The notes: generated by a model from the letters alone, not told the origin. Shown: positions 7,921 through 17,168, counted from the first letter of the stretch. The stretch: 64,000 nt of DNA from Halonatronomonas betaini (GCF_015666175.1 NZ_JADPIE010000006.1:1-64000), one strand, 5' to 3'. Translations and numbers: made by a program.

Positions 7921-9210
7921 TTATTTAATATAATCTTCTATCAGTTCATTCTCCAGTGGAGATAGATATAAAGGATTTTTCAAGCAGAGTTCTTTGACTT
8001 CTGCTTTTAGTTCTTTCTGTTTTGTTTTATCAGAGGTTTTATTATCAGCTTCAATTCTCAATGCTTCTATTATTATATCTGCCAGCTTTTTTATATCTTC
8101 CTGGCCAAAACCACGTGATGTAACTGCTGCAGTTCCAATTCTTATTCCACTTGTAACTTTTGGAGATTTCTGATCATAGGGGATTAAGTTTTTATTTACA
8201 GTAATGCCAATCTCATTTAATATTTCTTCTGCTCTCTCACCTGTCAAATTCCAGGGGCATAAGTCGACTAGAAATAAATGGTTGTCAGTTCCACCTGAGA
8301 CTATTCTTAAACCTGCATCATCTAGCAATTCAGCCAGATAATTTGTATTCAGGCAGATCTGTTGCTGGTATTTCTTAAAAACTTCAGTAGCTGCTATTTT
8401 AAAGGTTATTGCCTTGGCAAATATATTTTGAACTATCGGACCTCCCTGAACTCCTGGGAATACAGCTTTGTCAATCTTTTCTGCCCATTTATCTTTTGTC
8501 AGGATAAATCCACCTCTGGCTCCCCGGAGTGTTTTGGTTGATGTACTTGTTACTACATCTGCATAAGGGACTGGATTAAGGTGTTCTCCAGCTGCCACCA
8601 GACCGGCTATATGAGCCATATCTACCATTAATTTTGAACCAACTTTATCCGCTATTTCTCTAAACTTTTTAAAATCAATTTCCCTGGAATAGGCGCTGGC
8701 TCCAGCTATTATTAATTCTGGCTGATGTTTAGTTGCTTTTTCTTCAATTTCAGCAAAATCTATTCTTTCATCATCTTCTCTTACGCCATAAATTATAGAA
8801 TTATAATATTCTCCAGTTATACTTACTTTACTGCCATGGGATAAGTGACCACCATGACTTAAATTCATACCTAAAATTGTATCTCCAGGCTCTAGCAAAG
8901 CCATGTAGGCTGCAAGGTTGGCATTTACTCCAGAGTGAGGCTGAACATTGGCGTGATCGGCATTAAATAGTTTGCATGCTCTTTCTATGGCCATTGATTC
9001 AATACAGTCTATATTTTCACATCCGCCATGATATCTTTCTCCTGGATAACCTTCAGCGTATTTGTTCGTAAAAATTGAACCCTGGGCTTTTAATATTGAG
9101 TTATACACAAAATTTTCTGAGGCTATTAACTCAATTGTATTTTCCTGACGGTTTAGTTCATTTTTCAGACAGCGACTGGCCTCTGGATCGATTAATGAAA
9201 GATTATCCAT
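7921..9210 (-). CDS. glyA: Serine hydroxymethyltransferase-type PLP enzyme, variant active site
   Basis: A 429-residue fold-type I PLP enzyme aligning end to end with GlyA: IELIASENF near the N-terminus, NKYAEGYPG, the AHIAGLVAAG segment, and Schiff-base lysine K226. The usual THK before LRG is TK here (T225 replaces the conserved histidine), and TLRGPRGG reads TLRGARGG. It is the first gene of an operon of amide hydrolases rather than sitting with folate genes, so it may act as a beta-hydroxy-amino-acid aldolase or alpha-substituted serine transferase instead of housekeeping GlyA. Whether another glyA exists lies outside this window. Confidence 0.8.
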   Translation of the reverse strand: MDNLSLIDPEASRCLKNELNRQENTIELIASENFVYNSILKAQGSIFTNKYAEGYPGERYHGGCENIDCIESMAIERACKLFNADHANVQPHSGVNANLAAYMALLEPGDTILGMNLSHGGHLSHGSKVSITGEYYNSIIYGVREDDERIDFAEIEEKATKHQPELIIAGASAYSREIDFKKFREIADKVGSKLMVDMAHIAGLVAAGEHLNPVPYADVVTSTSTKTLRGARGGFILTKDKWAEKIDKAVFPGVQGGPIVQNIFAKAITFKIAATEVFKKYQQQICLNTNYLAELLDDAGLRIVSGGTDNHLFLVDLCPWNLTGERAEEILNEIGITVNKNLIPYDQKSPKVTSGIRIGTAAVTSRGFGQEDIKKLADIIIEALRIEADNKTSDKTKQKELKAEVKELCLKNPLYLSPLENELIEDYIK

Positions 9211-9264
9211 ATAAACCCTCCTCTAATAAGCTAATAAGTAAAATTTAAAATATATTTTAATGAA

Positions 9265-9297
9265 ATGTTCACTATACTTTAGTCTATTTTCACTTTA
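9265..9297 (-). promoter_or_regulatory. Two direct repeats 21 bp apart upstream of glyA
   Basis: On the minus strand TAAAGTGAAAAT (9286-9297) and TATAGTGAACAT (9265-9276) match at 10 of 12 positions and lie 21 bases apart, two helical turns. They sit between the cupin regulator gene and glyA and could be its binding sites. I could not fix a promoter in this gap with confidence. Confidence 0.4.
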
Positions 9298-9387
9298 CTA
9301 TAATTAATCTTCTAGAAATATCTTTGAATTCCTTTAATCAATGATTAATTATTTATTTATCATGAGAAATTTCTGAATTTTGTCAAA

Positions 9388-9948
9388 CTAAAATGATGGA
9401 GGGGTGACAACCCAGAGGCTGATAGAGGTAATATTACCTTCATTTTTATACGAGTGAAAATCTGAAGCTTTGTGATAAATAGAATCTCCTGCCTGAAGAT
9501 GATATTTATCATCACCGACATAATATGTTAACTCACCTTGAATAATAAAGCCAAATTCTTCTCCCTCATGCTGGTGCTGCTCTTCACCGGAAGATGCCCC
9601 TGGCTTAACAGTGAGTAATAACGGTTCCATTTCTTTGCAGATGTCTGTTGTTAAAAGTTCGTATTTAATTCCTTCTTTTTTTGATCTGATAATCTCTTTT
9701 CTTTCAGATTTTTTAAGATGTTTTCTTTTTGAGCAGTCGTTATTAAATAAATCAGGGACTGTTATGTCTAATGCATCAACTATTTTTCTCAAAGAGCTGA
9801 CGGTTGGACTATTTTTATTCCTTTCGACATTGCTTAAATAACCAACAGATAAACCAGTTAAATCAGATAATTTGGCCAGGCTATATCCCCGGCTCTTCCT
9901 GATATCTTTAATAGTTAAACCAATATTTTCATCACCTATTTTAATCAC
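9388..9948 (-). CDS. XRE-family regulator with C-terminal cupin domain
   Basis: A 186-residue transcription factor. Residues about 10-65 form a helix-turn-helix of the Cro/CI type (RKSRGYSLAKLSDLTGLSVG, then YLSNVERNKNSPTVSSL). Residues about 110-180 are a cupin barrel with QHQHEGEEFGFII and the GDSIYHKASDFHSY metal-site strand. Such regulators usually control polyamine, amino-acid or organic-acid catabolism and sense a small ligand in the cupin. It lies 177 bases upstream of glyA on the same strand, so it probably regulates that operon and itself. The only in-frame start is a GTG within the GGGGG site, so the true start is slightly uncertain. Confidence 0.85.
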   Translation of the reverse strand: MIKIGDENIGLTIKDIRKSRGYSLAKLSDLTGLSVGYLSNVERNKNSPTVSSLRKIVDALDITVPDLFNNDCSKRKHLKKSERKEIIRSKKEGIKYELLTTDICKEMEPLLLTVKPGASSGEEQHQHEGEEFGFIIQGELTYYVGDDKYHLQAGDSIYHKASDFHSYKNEGNITSISLWVVTPPSF

Positions 9949-9959
9949 CCCCTAAATTA

Positions 9960-10008
9960 ATATAATATTTATTATTAATATTATATCAAAAAGAAACTAT
10001 TCTGACAA
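9960..10008 (-). promoter_or_regulatory. Promoter and overlapping palindromic operator of the XRE-cupin gene
   Basis: The minus strand carries -35 TTGTCA (10003-10008), 17 bases, then -10 TATAAT (9980-9985). A perfect inverted repeat with 10-bp arms, ATATAATATT-N7-AATATTATAT (9960-9986), covers the -10 and probable start point. This geometry fits autorepression. Confidence 0.75.
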
Positions 10009-10081
10009 TTTTTATTATTAAATAATTTAATTTTGATTAGGGTGGCATTACTCAATTTTACTTTAAAAAAGTTCTTGAAAT

Positions 10082-10122
10082 AAATAAAAAAACCAGCTAA
10101 GTGCTAAAGATATAGCTGGTTT
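10082..10122 (-). terminator. Terminator of the c-di-GMP gene pair
   Basis: A perfect 10-bp stem (10090-10099 with 10113-10122) is followed on the minus strand by a run of T residues. It lies 14 bases beyond the stop of the gene at 10136. Confidence 0.85.
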
Positions 10123-10135
10123 GGATTAAAACTTT

Positions 10136-12892
10136 TCAAATACTATTTTCACCTTTTATATCGAAATTACCAGTAGTTATAGGAGTATCTGCCTCAGCAA
10201 ACATCTGGACAAACTTCTCGGCCAGCTCCGGATCAAACTGGGTACCGGCGCAGGCCTGGATCTCGGCAATGGCTTCGGCTTCAGTTAAGGGTTCCTTATA
10301 TGGTCGGCCATTGGTCATGACATCAAAGGCGTCGACGATTGCTATAATCCTTGCCAGCACAGGGATCTCTTCGCCGGCTATACCTCTGGGGTAACCGGAG
10401 CCATCCCAGCGTTCATGATGGGAGAGGACTTCTTCGGCTATATGGGAGAAATCTTCAATTGAGGAACAGATCCGGTAGCCGCTAACTGGATGGCGTTTTA
10501 TCAGTTTCCACTCTTCTTCGCTAAGGCTGCCTGGTTTATTTAAAACCTTATTTGGTATCATTATCTTGCCGATATCATGAAACCGGGCCAGGACTGCCAG
10601 TCCATCCAGCTCATTAGCACTTAGACCGGCTCTCCTGCCAAGTTCTGTTGCCAGGTCGGCCATTCTAACTGCATGGGATTCTGTTTCCTGGCTCTTTTCA
10701 TGGAGGGCTGATAATAAGAGCTTGACCAGCCTGCTTTTTGTACTTTTCTCTTTAAGGAGTTTATCTCGATACATGTTGTTTTCAGCATCATGAAGGGTAT
10801 CAAAGATATTTTCCTCAGGTTTTCTCTTCATGGAAATACCATAGGCCACTGAGATAAATAAATCGTCGCCATTATTTGAATTAATCTGTATTTCCTTGCT
10901 GGTTGTTTTTTCTGCAATTTGCTCAACCTCCTGTCGGGTAAGATCCTCCGGGATAATAGCTAGAAATTCGTCGCCGCCCCAGCGGCCAACAGTTGCCGGG
11001 TCTGAGAAGCTATCCTGCAGGATCTCAGCAAATTTGGTTAAAAACAGGTCACCTGCCCGATGGCCATAGCTATCATTAATCAGCTTTAGGCCATTGAGGT
11101 CAAATATTATAATACTTACTGGACACTCTTTAAATCTATTTAAATTCACCAGCTCTTTTTCCAGGTGAAATCTATTATACAGATCTGTTAGGGGATCGTG
11201 GGTACTTGTATATTGCAGTCTTTCTTCCTGCTCTTTTCTGGCTGTAATATCGATATACTGAGCATAGCCACCAACCATCTGGCCGTCTATCTCAACTGGA
11301 ATGCCGCGAATCAGGCAGACTTTTTCTTCTCCAGATTTAGTATACCTGATTCCTTCTAATTCCACCTGCTTGCCGGCCAGAAATCTACTAGTCACTTCTC
11401 TATTTGCAACTTTTTGCTCTGGCTGATCCAGGACATCATCCAGGTCCATGCCTTTTATCTCCTCAAGGCTATAGCCAAATAGCTCTGTGAACTTCTGGTT
11501 AATAGCCTGAATCTTATGATTGGCATCAAGTCTGGCAATTGCATCATTGCTATTTTTGAAAAGTGATGAAAGCCACTGCTGTTTATAGGTTAGTTCCTGC
11601 TGAGAGTTCTCAAGCTCTCGTTTATAATTATATTCTGCAGTGACATCAGAAAAGACCAGGATTGTCCCGGTTACTCTGCCTAAATGGTCCCTGATCGGGG
11701 CAGCTGTATCGGCTATCTGGTGAGCAGTTCCATCTCTGGCTATTAAAGTCGTATTATTAGCCAGGCCTACAATCACGCCTTGCTCTAAGACCTGATGGAC
11801 CGGGTTTTCAACTCTCTCACCGGTCCTGGCACTGACGATTTTAAAGATTTTTTCGACTGGCAGGTCTGCAGCCTGTTCATATTCCCAGCCAGTTAGTTCT
11901 TCGGCAACGCCGTTCATAAAGGTGACTTTGCCATCGAGGTCTGTAACGATGACGCCATCGCCAATCGAATAGAGGGTGGTAAAGAGCTGATTTCTGGCAA
12001 GGACAAGGCTTTTTTCCTTTTCTTTGAGTTCAATTATACTTGAAAGCTGATTGGCTACAGCTTTGAGCAGAGATTTTTCTTCAGTCAGGATTTCTGGCTT
12101 TTCACTGTCTTTGCTATCCAGGCTATTTCTGTCTAAATCAACTTTTATCCAGGCATCCTGGCAGGCATCGCACTTAATATCCTGCTGATATGTAAAACTG
12201 TCATCAGGCGATTTAGTTTCAGGGTAGATGTTTGATTTATATTTGATAGTTACTGTTGTTTTTGCCGGGTTTTTAAAGTATGCAGGGAGCAAGTCTGCAA
12301 CTTTTGATAATATTTCCTCTAATTTCAGCTCCTTTTCCATTAATAGTTCACTGATTTCAATCAGGCAGGAAAGTTCTTTGGCTCGCTCAAATAGGTCATC
12401 TTTAAGTTTAATGATATTTTCCTGCTGTAATAACATTTTTAAATGGAGTTCAACTGTATCTTTGAATCTATTCATTAAATCAATGATATCCTGGCTGAAA
12501 TGGCGCTCGCTGGTATCTAAAATACAGATAGTGCCAAAGACCTGGCCGTCTGGCCAGTGGAGGGGCAGACCAAAATAGGAGATCATCCCTAGCTCAATAT
12601 CAGGGTTGTCGTTCCAGTCTTCATCTAATAATGCATTAGGGATATTAAGGCTCTCTCCAGTTTTAATAACATGCTCGCAATAGAGGCCATCCATATCATC
12701 TTTATCTTCAGGATGATATGGATTATCTTCGCCTTTACTGGCAATCAAGACTTTCATATAGGGAGGCTCGGCCTTCATAATCAGGGCAGCCGGCACCTCT
12801 GCCAGGCGTGCAATTACGTCGACAGTCTGCTGCCAGCCTGTTATTACTTCTTCTGAAATTTTAGGTCTTTCAGTAGTATCAGTCTGATTCAT
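10136..12892 (-). CDS. GAF-PAS-PAS-GGDEF-HD-GYP c-di-GMP turnover protein
   Basis: A 918-residue soluble protein. Order: GAF domain (about 20-155), a second GAF-like region (about 175-300), two PAS domains (about 305-425 and 435-555), GGDEF (about 560-720) and HD-GYP (about 735-895). The cyclase motif RWGGDEF is intact, as are FHDIGK and HHERWDGSGYP of the phosphodiesterase. It could both make and break c-di-GMP; the direction is presumably set by the sensor domains. No transmembrane segment is seen. The start overlaps the end of the upstream GGDEF/HD-GYP gene by 14 bases and its GGAGG lies inside that gene, so the two are co-translated. Confidence 0.9.
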   Translation of the reverse strand: MNQTDTTERPKISEEVITGWQQTVDVIARLAEVPAALIMKAEPPYMKVLIASKGEDNPYHPEDKDDMDGLYCEHVIKTGESLNIPNALLDEDWNDNPDIELGMISYFGLPLHWPDGQVFGTICILDTSERHFSQDIIDLMNRFKDTVELHLKMLLQQENIIKLKDDLFERAKELSCLIEISELLMEKELKLEEILSKVADLLPAYFKNPAKTTVTIKYKSNIYPETKSPDDSFTYQQDIKCDACQDAWIKVDLDRNSLDSKDSEKPEILTEEKSLLKAVANQLSSIIELKEKEKSLVLARNQLFTTLYSIGDGVIVTDLDGKVTFMNGVAEELTGWEYEQAADLPVEKIFKIVSARTGERVENPVHQVLEQGVIVGLANNTTLIARDGTAHQIADTAAPIRDHLGRVTGTILVFSDVTAEYNYKRELENSQQELTYKQQWLSSLFKNSNDAIARLDANHKIQAINQKFTELFGYSLEEIKGMDLDDVLDQPEQKVANREVTSRFLAGKQVELEGIRYTKSGEEKVCLIRGIPVEIDGQMVGGYAQYIDITARKEQEERLQYTSTHDPLTDLYNRFHLEKELVNLNRFKECPVSIIIFDLNGLKLINDSYGHRAGDLFLTKFAEILQDSFSDPATVGRWGGDEFLAIIPEDLTRQEVEQIAEKTTSKEIQINSNNGDDLFISVAYGISMKRKPEENIFDTLHDAENNMYRDKLLKEKSTKSRLVKLLLSALHEKSQETESHAVRMADLATELGRRAGLSANELDGLAVLARFHDIGKIMIPNKVLNKPGSLSEEEWKLIKRHPVSGYRICSSIEDFSHIAEEVLSHHERWDGSGYPRGIAGEEIPVLARIIAIVDAFDVMTNGRPYKEPLTEAEAIAEIQACAGTQFDPELAEKFVQMFAEADTPITTGNFDIKGENSI

Positions 12893-15301
12893 TTTTGTCC
12901 TCCTCTATTTCTCTTAACTCCTCGATAAAATCAATGAATCTATCGGCCAGCTCAGGGTCAAACTGGCTGCCGGCATATTCTCTAATTTCATCCAATGCCT
13001 CTTTACTGCTAACTGGCTTCTTATATGAATACTCTGAGGTCATAATGTCGTAGGTCTCAACTAACTTAATCACCCTGGACCCCAGTGGAATTTTCTCGCC
13101 GGCTAAATTCTTTGGATAACCTGTGCCATCCCAGTTTTCATGATGATAAAGGACATAGCTAGCTATTGAAACTGTGTCTTTAAAATAATTTAGTATCCTG
13201 TAACCTATTACAGGATGAAGTTTCATCTCTTTAAATTCTTCATAAGTCAGCCTACCTTCTTTATTTAAAATTTCCGGGTCAATGCCAACTTTACCAATAT
13301 CATGATAAAAGGCGACTTCGCCGATTTTTTGAATCAGAGAATCTTCTAGATTTAGATAGCTGGCAAATTTCAGGGCCAGGTCTTTAACCCTGATGGCATG
13401 TCTTTTCTCTGCTGGAGATTTATTATAGAGATTTTTAATAACGCTTTCTATTTGGCCAATATTCTCTTCTTCCTTATTAACTGCTTTAGTTGAATACATT
13501 GATTTCTCGGCCCGGTCGAGAATTTTATTGATATCCTGTTCCTTTTTCTCTTTGGTGCCTGCCCCCAGTGAAATCCTGGCTGTTAATGCTTTAAAGTTCT
13601 TATTGGAATAGCTGGTTTTGATTCTCTCAATAATACTCAGGGCTGCACTCTTTGGCGTTTCCGGCAGAAGAATTATAAATTCATCACCGCCCCAGCGGGC
13701 AATAATATCGTCCTTCCGGCAGACTTCTCTAAATGTTTCTGCTGCCTTTATAATCAATTTATCTCCAGCTGAATGGCCAAAGATATCATTGGTAAGTTTT
13801 AAGCCATTAAGATCGCCAATTATAATAGATATCGGCAGATTTCTCGGCACATCCAGCCTCTTTAGCTCTTCTTTAAAAAATCTGCGGTTATATAGGCCTG
13901 TTAAGTGATCGTGATAGCTTAGTTGCTCTATCTCTTCCTGATGCTTTTTCTGCTCTGTGGCATCTCTAAAAACAAAGACGACTCCCCTTGTTTTCCCATT
14001 ATCATCTTTGATCGGGGCTGCCGAATCTTCCAGGTAATAGCGGCTTCCATCTCTGGAGATAAGAATCAGATTTTCCTGCAACTCCTGAATGCTTTCCGTT
14101 GCAAAGGCCTGCTCGATTGGGTCTTCCAGTTCTCGCTTTTTGCCAGAGCTTAAATCTTTACCTGAACCTTTCCCATTTTTATCTGCCAGCCGCCAGTTTA
14201 AGATCTCCCTGTAATTCTTTCCTTTAGCCTCTTTGTAATCCCAGCCTGTCAGTTCCTGGGCCACTTTGTTGATCATCTCGATCTCCTGTTTATTATTAAT
14301 AACAATCACACCATCGCCAATAGAGAGGATCGTCTGGAGATATTTATTCCGTTCAACTGCCAGCCTGGATTTCTGCCTATAATCCTCGGTGATGTCTTTA
14401 ATATAGGCACCGACGCCATAGCTGCCATCGATAAGTTCAACTGGAAACTTATTGGAATGATAAATTCTGCCGTCAACCTGGACTTCTTCGACAACTCTTT
14501 CCATTCTATCGAGAGCTGTCCTATCGGTTCTCTCCTTGAGGCTGGCAAACTCCTCATTGGAGATCTGGTAATCGTCTTTCCCGATTATTTCCTCCTTTTT
14601 CAGGCCATAAAAATCGGCGGTTTTCTGATTGACAAAGATATATTTTAAATCGTTATCTTTTAGATAAATCAGGCTATCATCGGCATCGATAAAGGTCTGC
14701 CGGAGTTTGTTAAAGTTGTCTATCTCATCTTTTCTGGCCTGAAGCTTTTTATAATTACGGTAGAGGAGGCTGCTGAAAATAAGCAGAGTTAAAATTATTA
14801 CCCCCAGGGCTATATAAAAGTTGCGATTGATTGCCTGATTTCTAGCGGCCAGCTGAACCCTTTCAGTGACATCATTAAATATAGAAAAAAGTATCTCTCT
14901 ATCCTGAAATGTCTGGGGATATGAATATACCTCTACATGCCTGATCTGGCCATCAGCCAGCCTGTGTTCAAAATGGAAATAATTGCGCTCCTCCCTGGCA
15001 GCTGCTGCCATCTCACTGGCAACTTCTTCTTCAGAGAGCTGGTTTATCTCATTTATATTCTGATTTAGGAGTTCTTCTCCTGGATACCTGTAAAAGTCAT
15101 GGGCAGCCTGATTGCCATAGATGATCTCTCCTGTATTTTGATCAATCATCAGCATTATAGAACCATGGCCATCAAAAATCTCCATGGTTTCATGGGAATT
15201 TCTGCCTGGATAGTTCCAGGCAGCATAAATAAAAATAAAAATAAAAATAAAAATAAAATTATGACAATTTTTAATTTTATAATCCTTTTTGTATTCCCCA
15301 T
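12879..15301 (-). CDS. Membrane PAS-GGDEF-HD-GYP protein with frameshifted signal peptide
   Basis: Body domains in order: an N-terminal extracytoplasmic PAS, a membrane segment (ALGVIILTLLIFSSLLY), two further PAS domains, GGDEF (RWGGDEF) and HD-GYP (YHDIGK, HHENWDGTGYP), all intact. The body frame stays open up to a GTG at 15416, but that start lies in a dispersed repeat with no ribosome site. The credible start is the ATG at 15299-15301, with GGAGG seven bases upstream; it encodes a classic signal peptide beginning MGNTKRIIKLK and ending TIQA, but in the other frame, and it stops soon after. The TAAAAA repeat at 15226-15258 lies between. One extra base in that tract would join the start to the body. 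Confidence 0.8.
15226..15258. repeat. Hexanucleotide repeat inside the signal-peptide coding region
   Basis: The plus strand reads TAAA, then TAAAAA four times, then TAAAA. It encodes alternating Leu-Phe or Ile-Phe depending on frame, so every frame gives a hydrophobic segment. Gain or loss of whole units keeps frame; slippage of single A residues does not. Confidence 0.9.
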
Positions 15302-15317
15302 ATATATTCCTCCAGAG

Positions 15318-15404
15318 AATTAATCGTATTATCCTTATTAAATTAATCCTATTAACCTTATTAGTATGTAATTCGATAAATATCGAAGAACTCCTTCTTT
15401 TCAA
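15318..15404 (-). promoter_or_regulatory. Control region of the c-di-GMP gene pair: tandem 23-bp repeats, palindrome, possible promoter
   Basis: Two adjacent 23-bp units (15318-15340 and 15341-15363) match at 21 positions. Upstream lies a 16-bp palindrome, TTCGATA-N2-TATCGAA (15372-15387). A possible promoter, TTGAAA (15399-15404), 16 bases, TATTTA (15377-15382), has the palindrome over its -10. The repeats and palindrome are seen; their role as binding sites is inferred. Confidence 0.5.
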
Positions 15405-15414
15405 ATCAACCCCC

Positions 15415-15449
15415 ACCTGGGTTAGACCTTCCTGGACTTTTTTAGAAAG
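15415..15449. repeat. Dispersed intergenic repeat, copy B
   Basis: Reads ACCTGGGTTAGACCTTCCTG then GACTTTTTTAGAAAG, aligned with the other copies. A 12-13-bp inverted repeat (15436-15449 with 15461-15473) extends the element into a larger hairpin. Confidence 0.8.
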
Positions 15450-15531
15450 TTATCACTTGGCTTTCTAAAAAGTGTTGTGAAATCTAAAAGGTTAGATAAT
15501 TGTATGATTGCTATTTATTAAACAGATAAAA

Positions 15532-15559
15532 CCAGGGCCAACATTTCTGCCTGCCCTGG
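15532..15559 (-). terminator. Probable terminator after the S41 peptidase gene
   Basis: A 7-bp GC-rich stem (15532-15538 with 15553-15559) followed on the minus strand by TTTTATC. The stem is good but the T tract is short. It would end the efflux operon plus peptidase. Confidence 0.55.
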
Positions 15560-15589
15560 CTTTAAGTTGGCTGTTATTATTTTACGATA

Positions 15590-17131
15590 TTAATCCAGAA
15601 AGAGCTCATTGATTTCATGTTGATCGAGCCAGTAGTCTGGAAGACGCCCAATTCCTTCTCTTATTACCAGGTCTGCATCTAAAAATAATGATACACCAAA
15701 GATTAAGCTAATTTTAGAATTAGGCAGTAAAGTTGAGCCAACATTACCGACTGTATAGCCACCTATGGTATTTGTACCGTAGATTTCAACATTCTCCATA
15801 TTTCTAAAGTTATTTACAAAGCCTTCGCCAGCTGACATTACCATCTGGTCGATTAAAACTATGATTTCTGTATCATTTGATATTTTATCCTGAGAAACAT
15901 ATTGTGGTTCTGGCCAGCCTCTTGGTTCTATCTCAAAACCAGCAAGCATATCAATTATTTCTTCAGCTCTTTGCTGACCGTACATTTTAACCATATTATC
16001 TTTAAATACTTTTCTGGAGGATTTAGTACTAAGATGGAGAGTTATTAAATCTCTGGAAATTTCTTCACCGGTAAAGTTTTTCATCCAGCCTTCAACGTAT
16101 TCTGATGAACCACCGGAATTGGCTCTGATATCAATTATTATTTTATCTTCATCCTGTAATTCTTTAGCATCTTCTGCAAATTTCTGCAACTGTTTTTCAT
16201 CTTCATCTTCTCTGGGAGCAAGAGACCGTAATTCTATAACCTTTACTCCATTTCTTTCAGTGAGATTATATATATCATCAGCTGGTTCAAGGTAGCCGCC
16301 TCCATAGGCATCGTTAACTGATAGTGTTAGCTCAGCTGACTCATTTGTATTTTCAGCTTTATTGGTGAACTCCCACTCTCTGGTAAATTCTTTTTCCTGA
16401 ATGTTTACTTCTTGTTGTATCTCCTCTAATTCCTGGGGAGAAAAGCCTCTTAAGACTCCAGGATAATAGACAGTTTCACCATCGCTAATTGTTGGCCATA
16501 ACTGGAGGGTGTCGGTCTCAGGCTGATTTACTTTTATTTCATCTTCTACAATTAGTATCTCTTCATCTTTAGTCTGGAAATCTCCTTCAGAGTTCCTGGT
16601 AAACTTATACCGGTCAGATGTAAATAGGATACTGGTCTGACCAAGCTGTCTATCTTCTAAGAAAAAGTGGTTATCATTGATAAAACCTAGCTCCTGATAG
16701 ATCATATTTATTAATTCTTCTCTGGTTATATCATCCTGGTTTTTAAAGGAAGTCTCCAGCTCTGAAATGATCTTACCTCTGGCTTCTAAAAAGTTTTCGT
16801 CACCGCCAAAGAGCTGATAACCAGCATAACTGTATTTTAATATTTCAAATAAGTATTCGATATCTTCTATTGCTTTATTATAGCTTATCTCTTCTGGCTT
16901 TTCAGTTGTTTCCAGGTCAATTGATTTGAGGGTTTTGAAATGGTCTGACTCATAGAACTCATTTAATTCTTCTTCAGTATAAACATAAACCATTTCCCTG
17001 AGCTGATCTTCATCAAAGCTATTTCCTGCGATAACAGGATTGCCTTCTGTGATTGGAATCAATGAGTTGACAACAAGAACTAATAATATAAGACAGAATA
17101 TCATAAGTAACTTTTTAGTTAACTTAGACAT
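15590..17131 (-). CDS. Exported S41-family peptidase-like protein
   Basis: A 513-residue protein with an N-terminal membrane signal (residues 8-30). The C-terminal half matches S41 (tail-specific protease/tricorn core) proteins: strand IIIDIRANSGG, the serine-nucleophile segment LIDQMVMSAGEGFVNNF, and TIGGYTVGNVGS. No PDZ domain is obvious; the N-terminal 200 residues are helical and acidic. It probably acts outside the cytoplasmic membrane. It starts 37 bases after the TolC gene, so it may be the fifth gene of the efflux operon, although its base composition is more AT-rich. Substrate unknown. Confidence 0.8.
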   Translation of the reverse strand: MSKLTKKLLMIFCLILLVLVVNSLIPITEGNPVIAGNSFDEDQLREMVYVYTEEELNEFYESDHFKTLKSIDLETTEKPEEISYNKAIEDIEYLFEILKYSYAGYQLFGGDENFLEARGKIISELETSFKNQDDITREELINMIYQELGFINDNHFFLEDRQLGQTSILFTSDRYKFTRNSEGDFQTKDEEILIVEDEIKVNQPETDTLQLWPTISDGETVYYPGVLRGFSPQELEEIQQEVNIQEKEFTREWEFTNKAENTNESAELTLSVNDAYGGGYLEPADDIYNLTERNGVKVIELRSLAPREDEDEKQLQKFAEDAKELQDEDKIIIDIRANSGGSSEYVEGWMKNFTGEEISRDLITLHLSTKSSRKVFKDNMVKMYGQQRAEEIIDMLAGFEIEPRGWPEPQYVSQDKISNDTEIIVLIDQMVMSAGEGFVNNFRNMENVEIYGTNTIGGYTVGNVGSTLLPNSKISLIFGVSLFLDADLVIREGIGRLPDYWLDQHEINELFLD

Positions 17132-17168
17132 AATATCTTAGTTATCCCCCTTGTTTTAGTTTTTGATA

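Noticed and set aside
15226-15258. Change of whole TAAAAA units as the cause of phase variation
   Set aside because: The unit is six bases, so gaining or losing units keeps the reading frame. Only single-base slippage in an A run would switch the frame.
15299-15416. N-terminal extension of the GGDEF/HD-GYP frame to a GTG at 15416
   Set aside because: The GTG lies in a dispersed repeat with no ribosome site, and the encoded stretch covers the tandem 23-bp repeats and the real GGAGG site. The ATG at 15299-15301 is the believable start.
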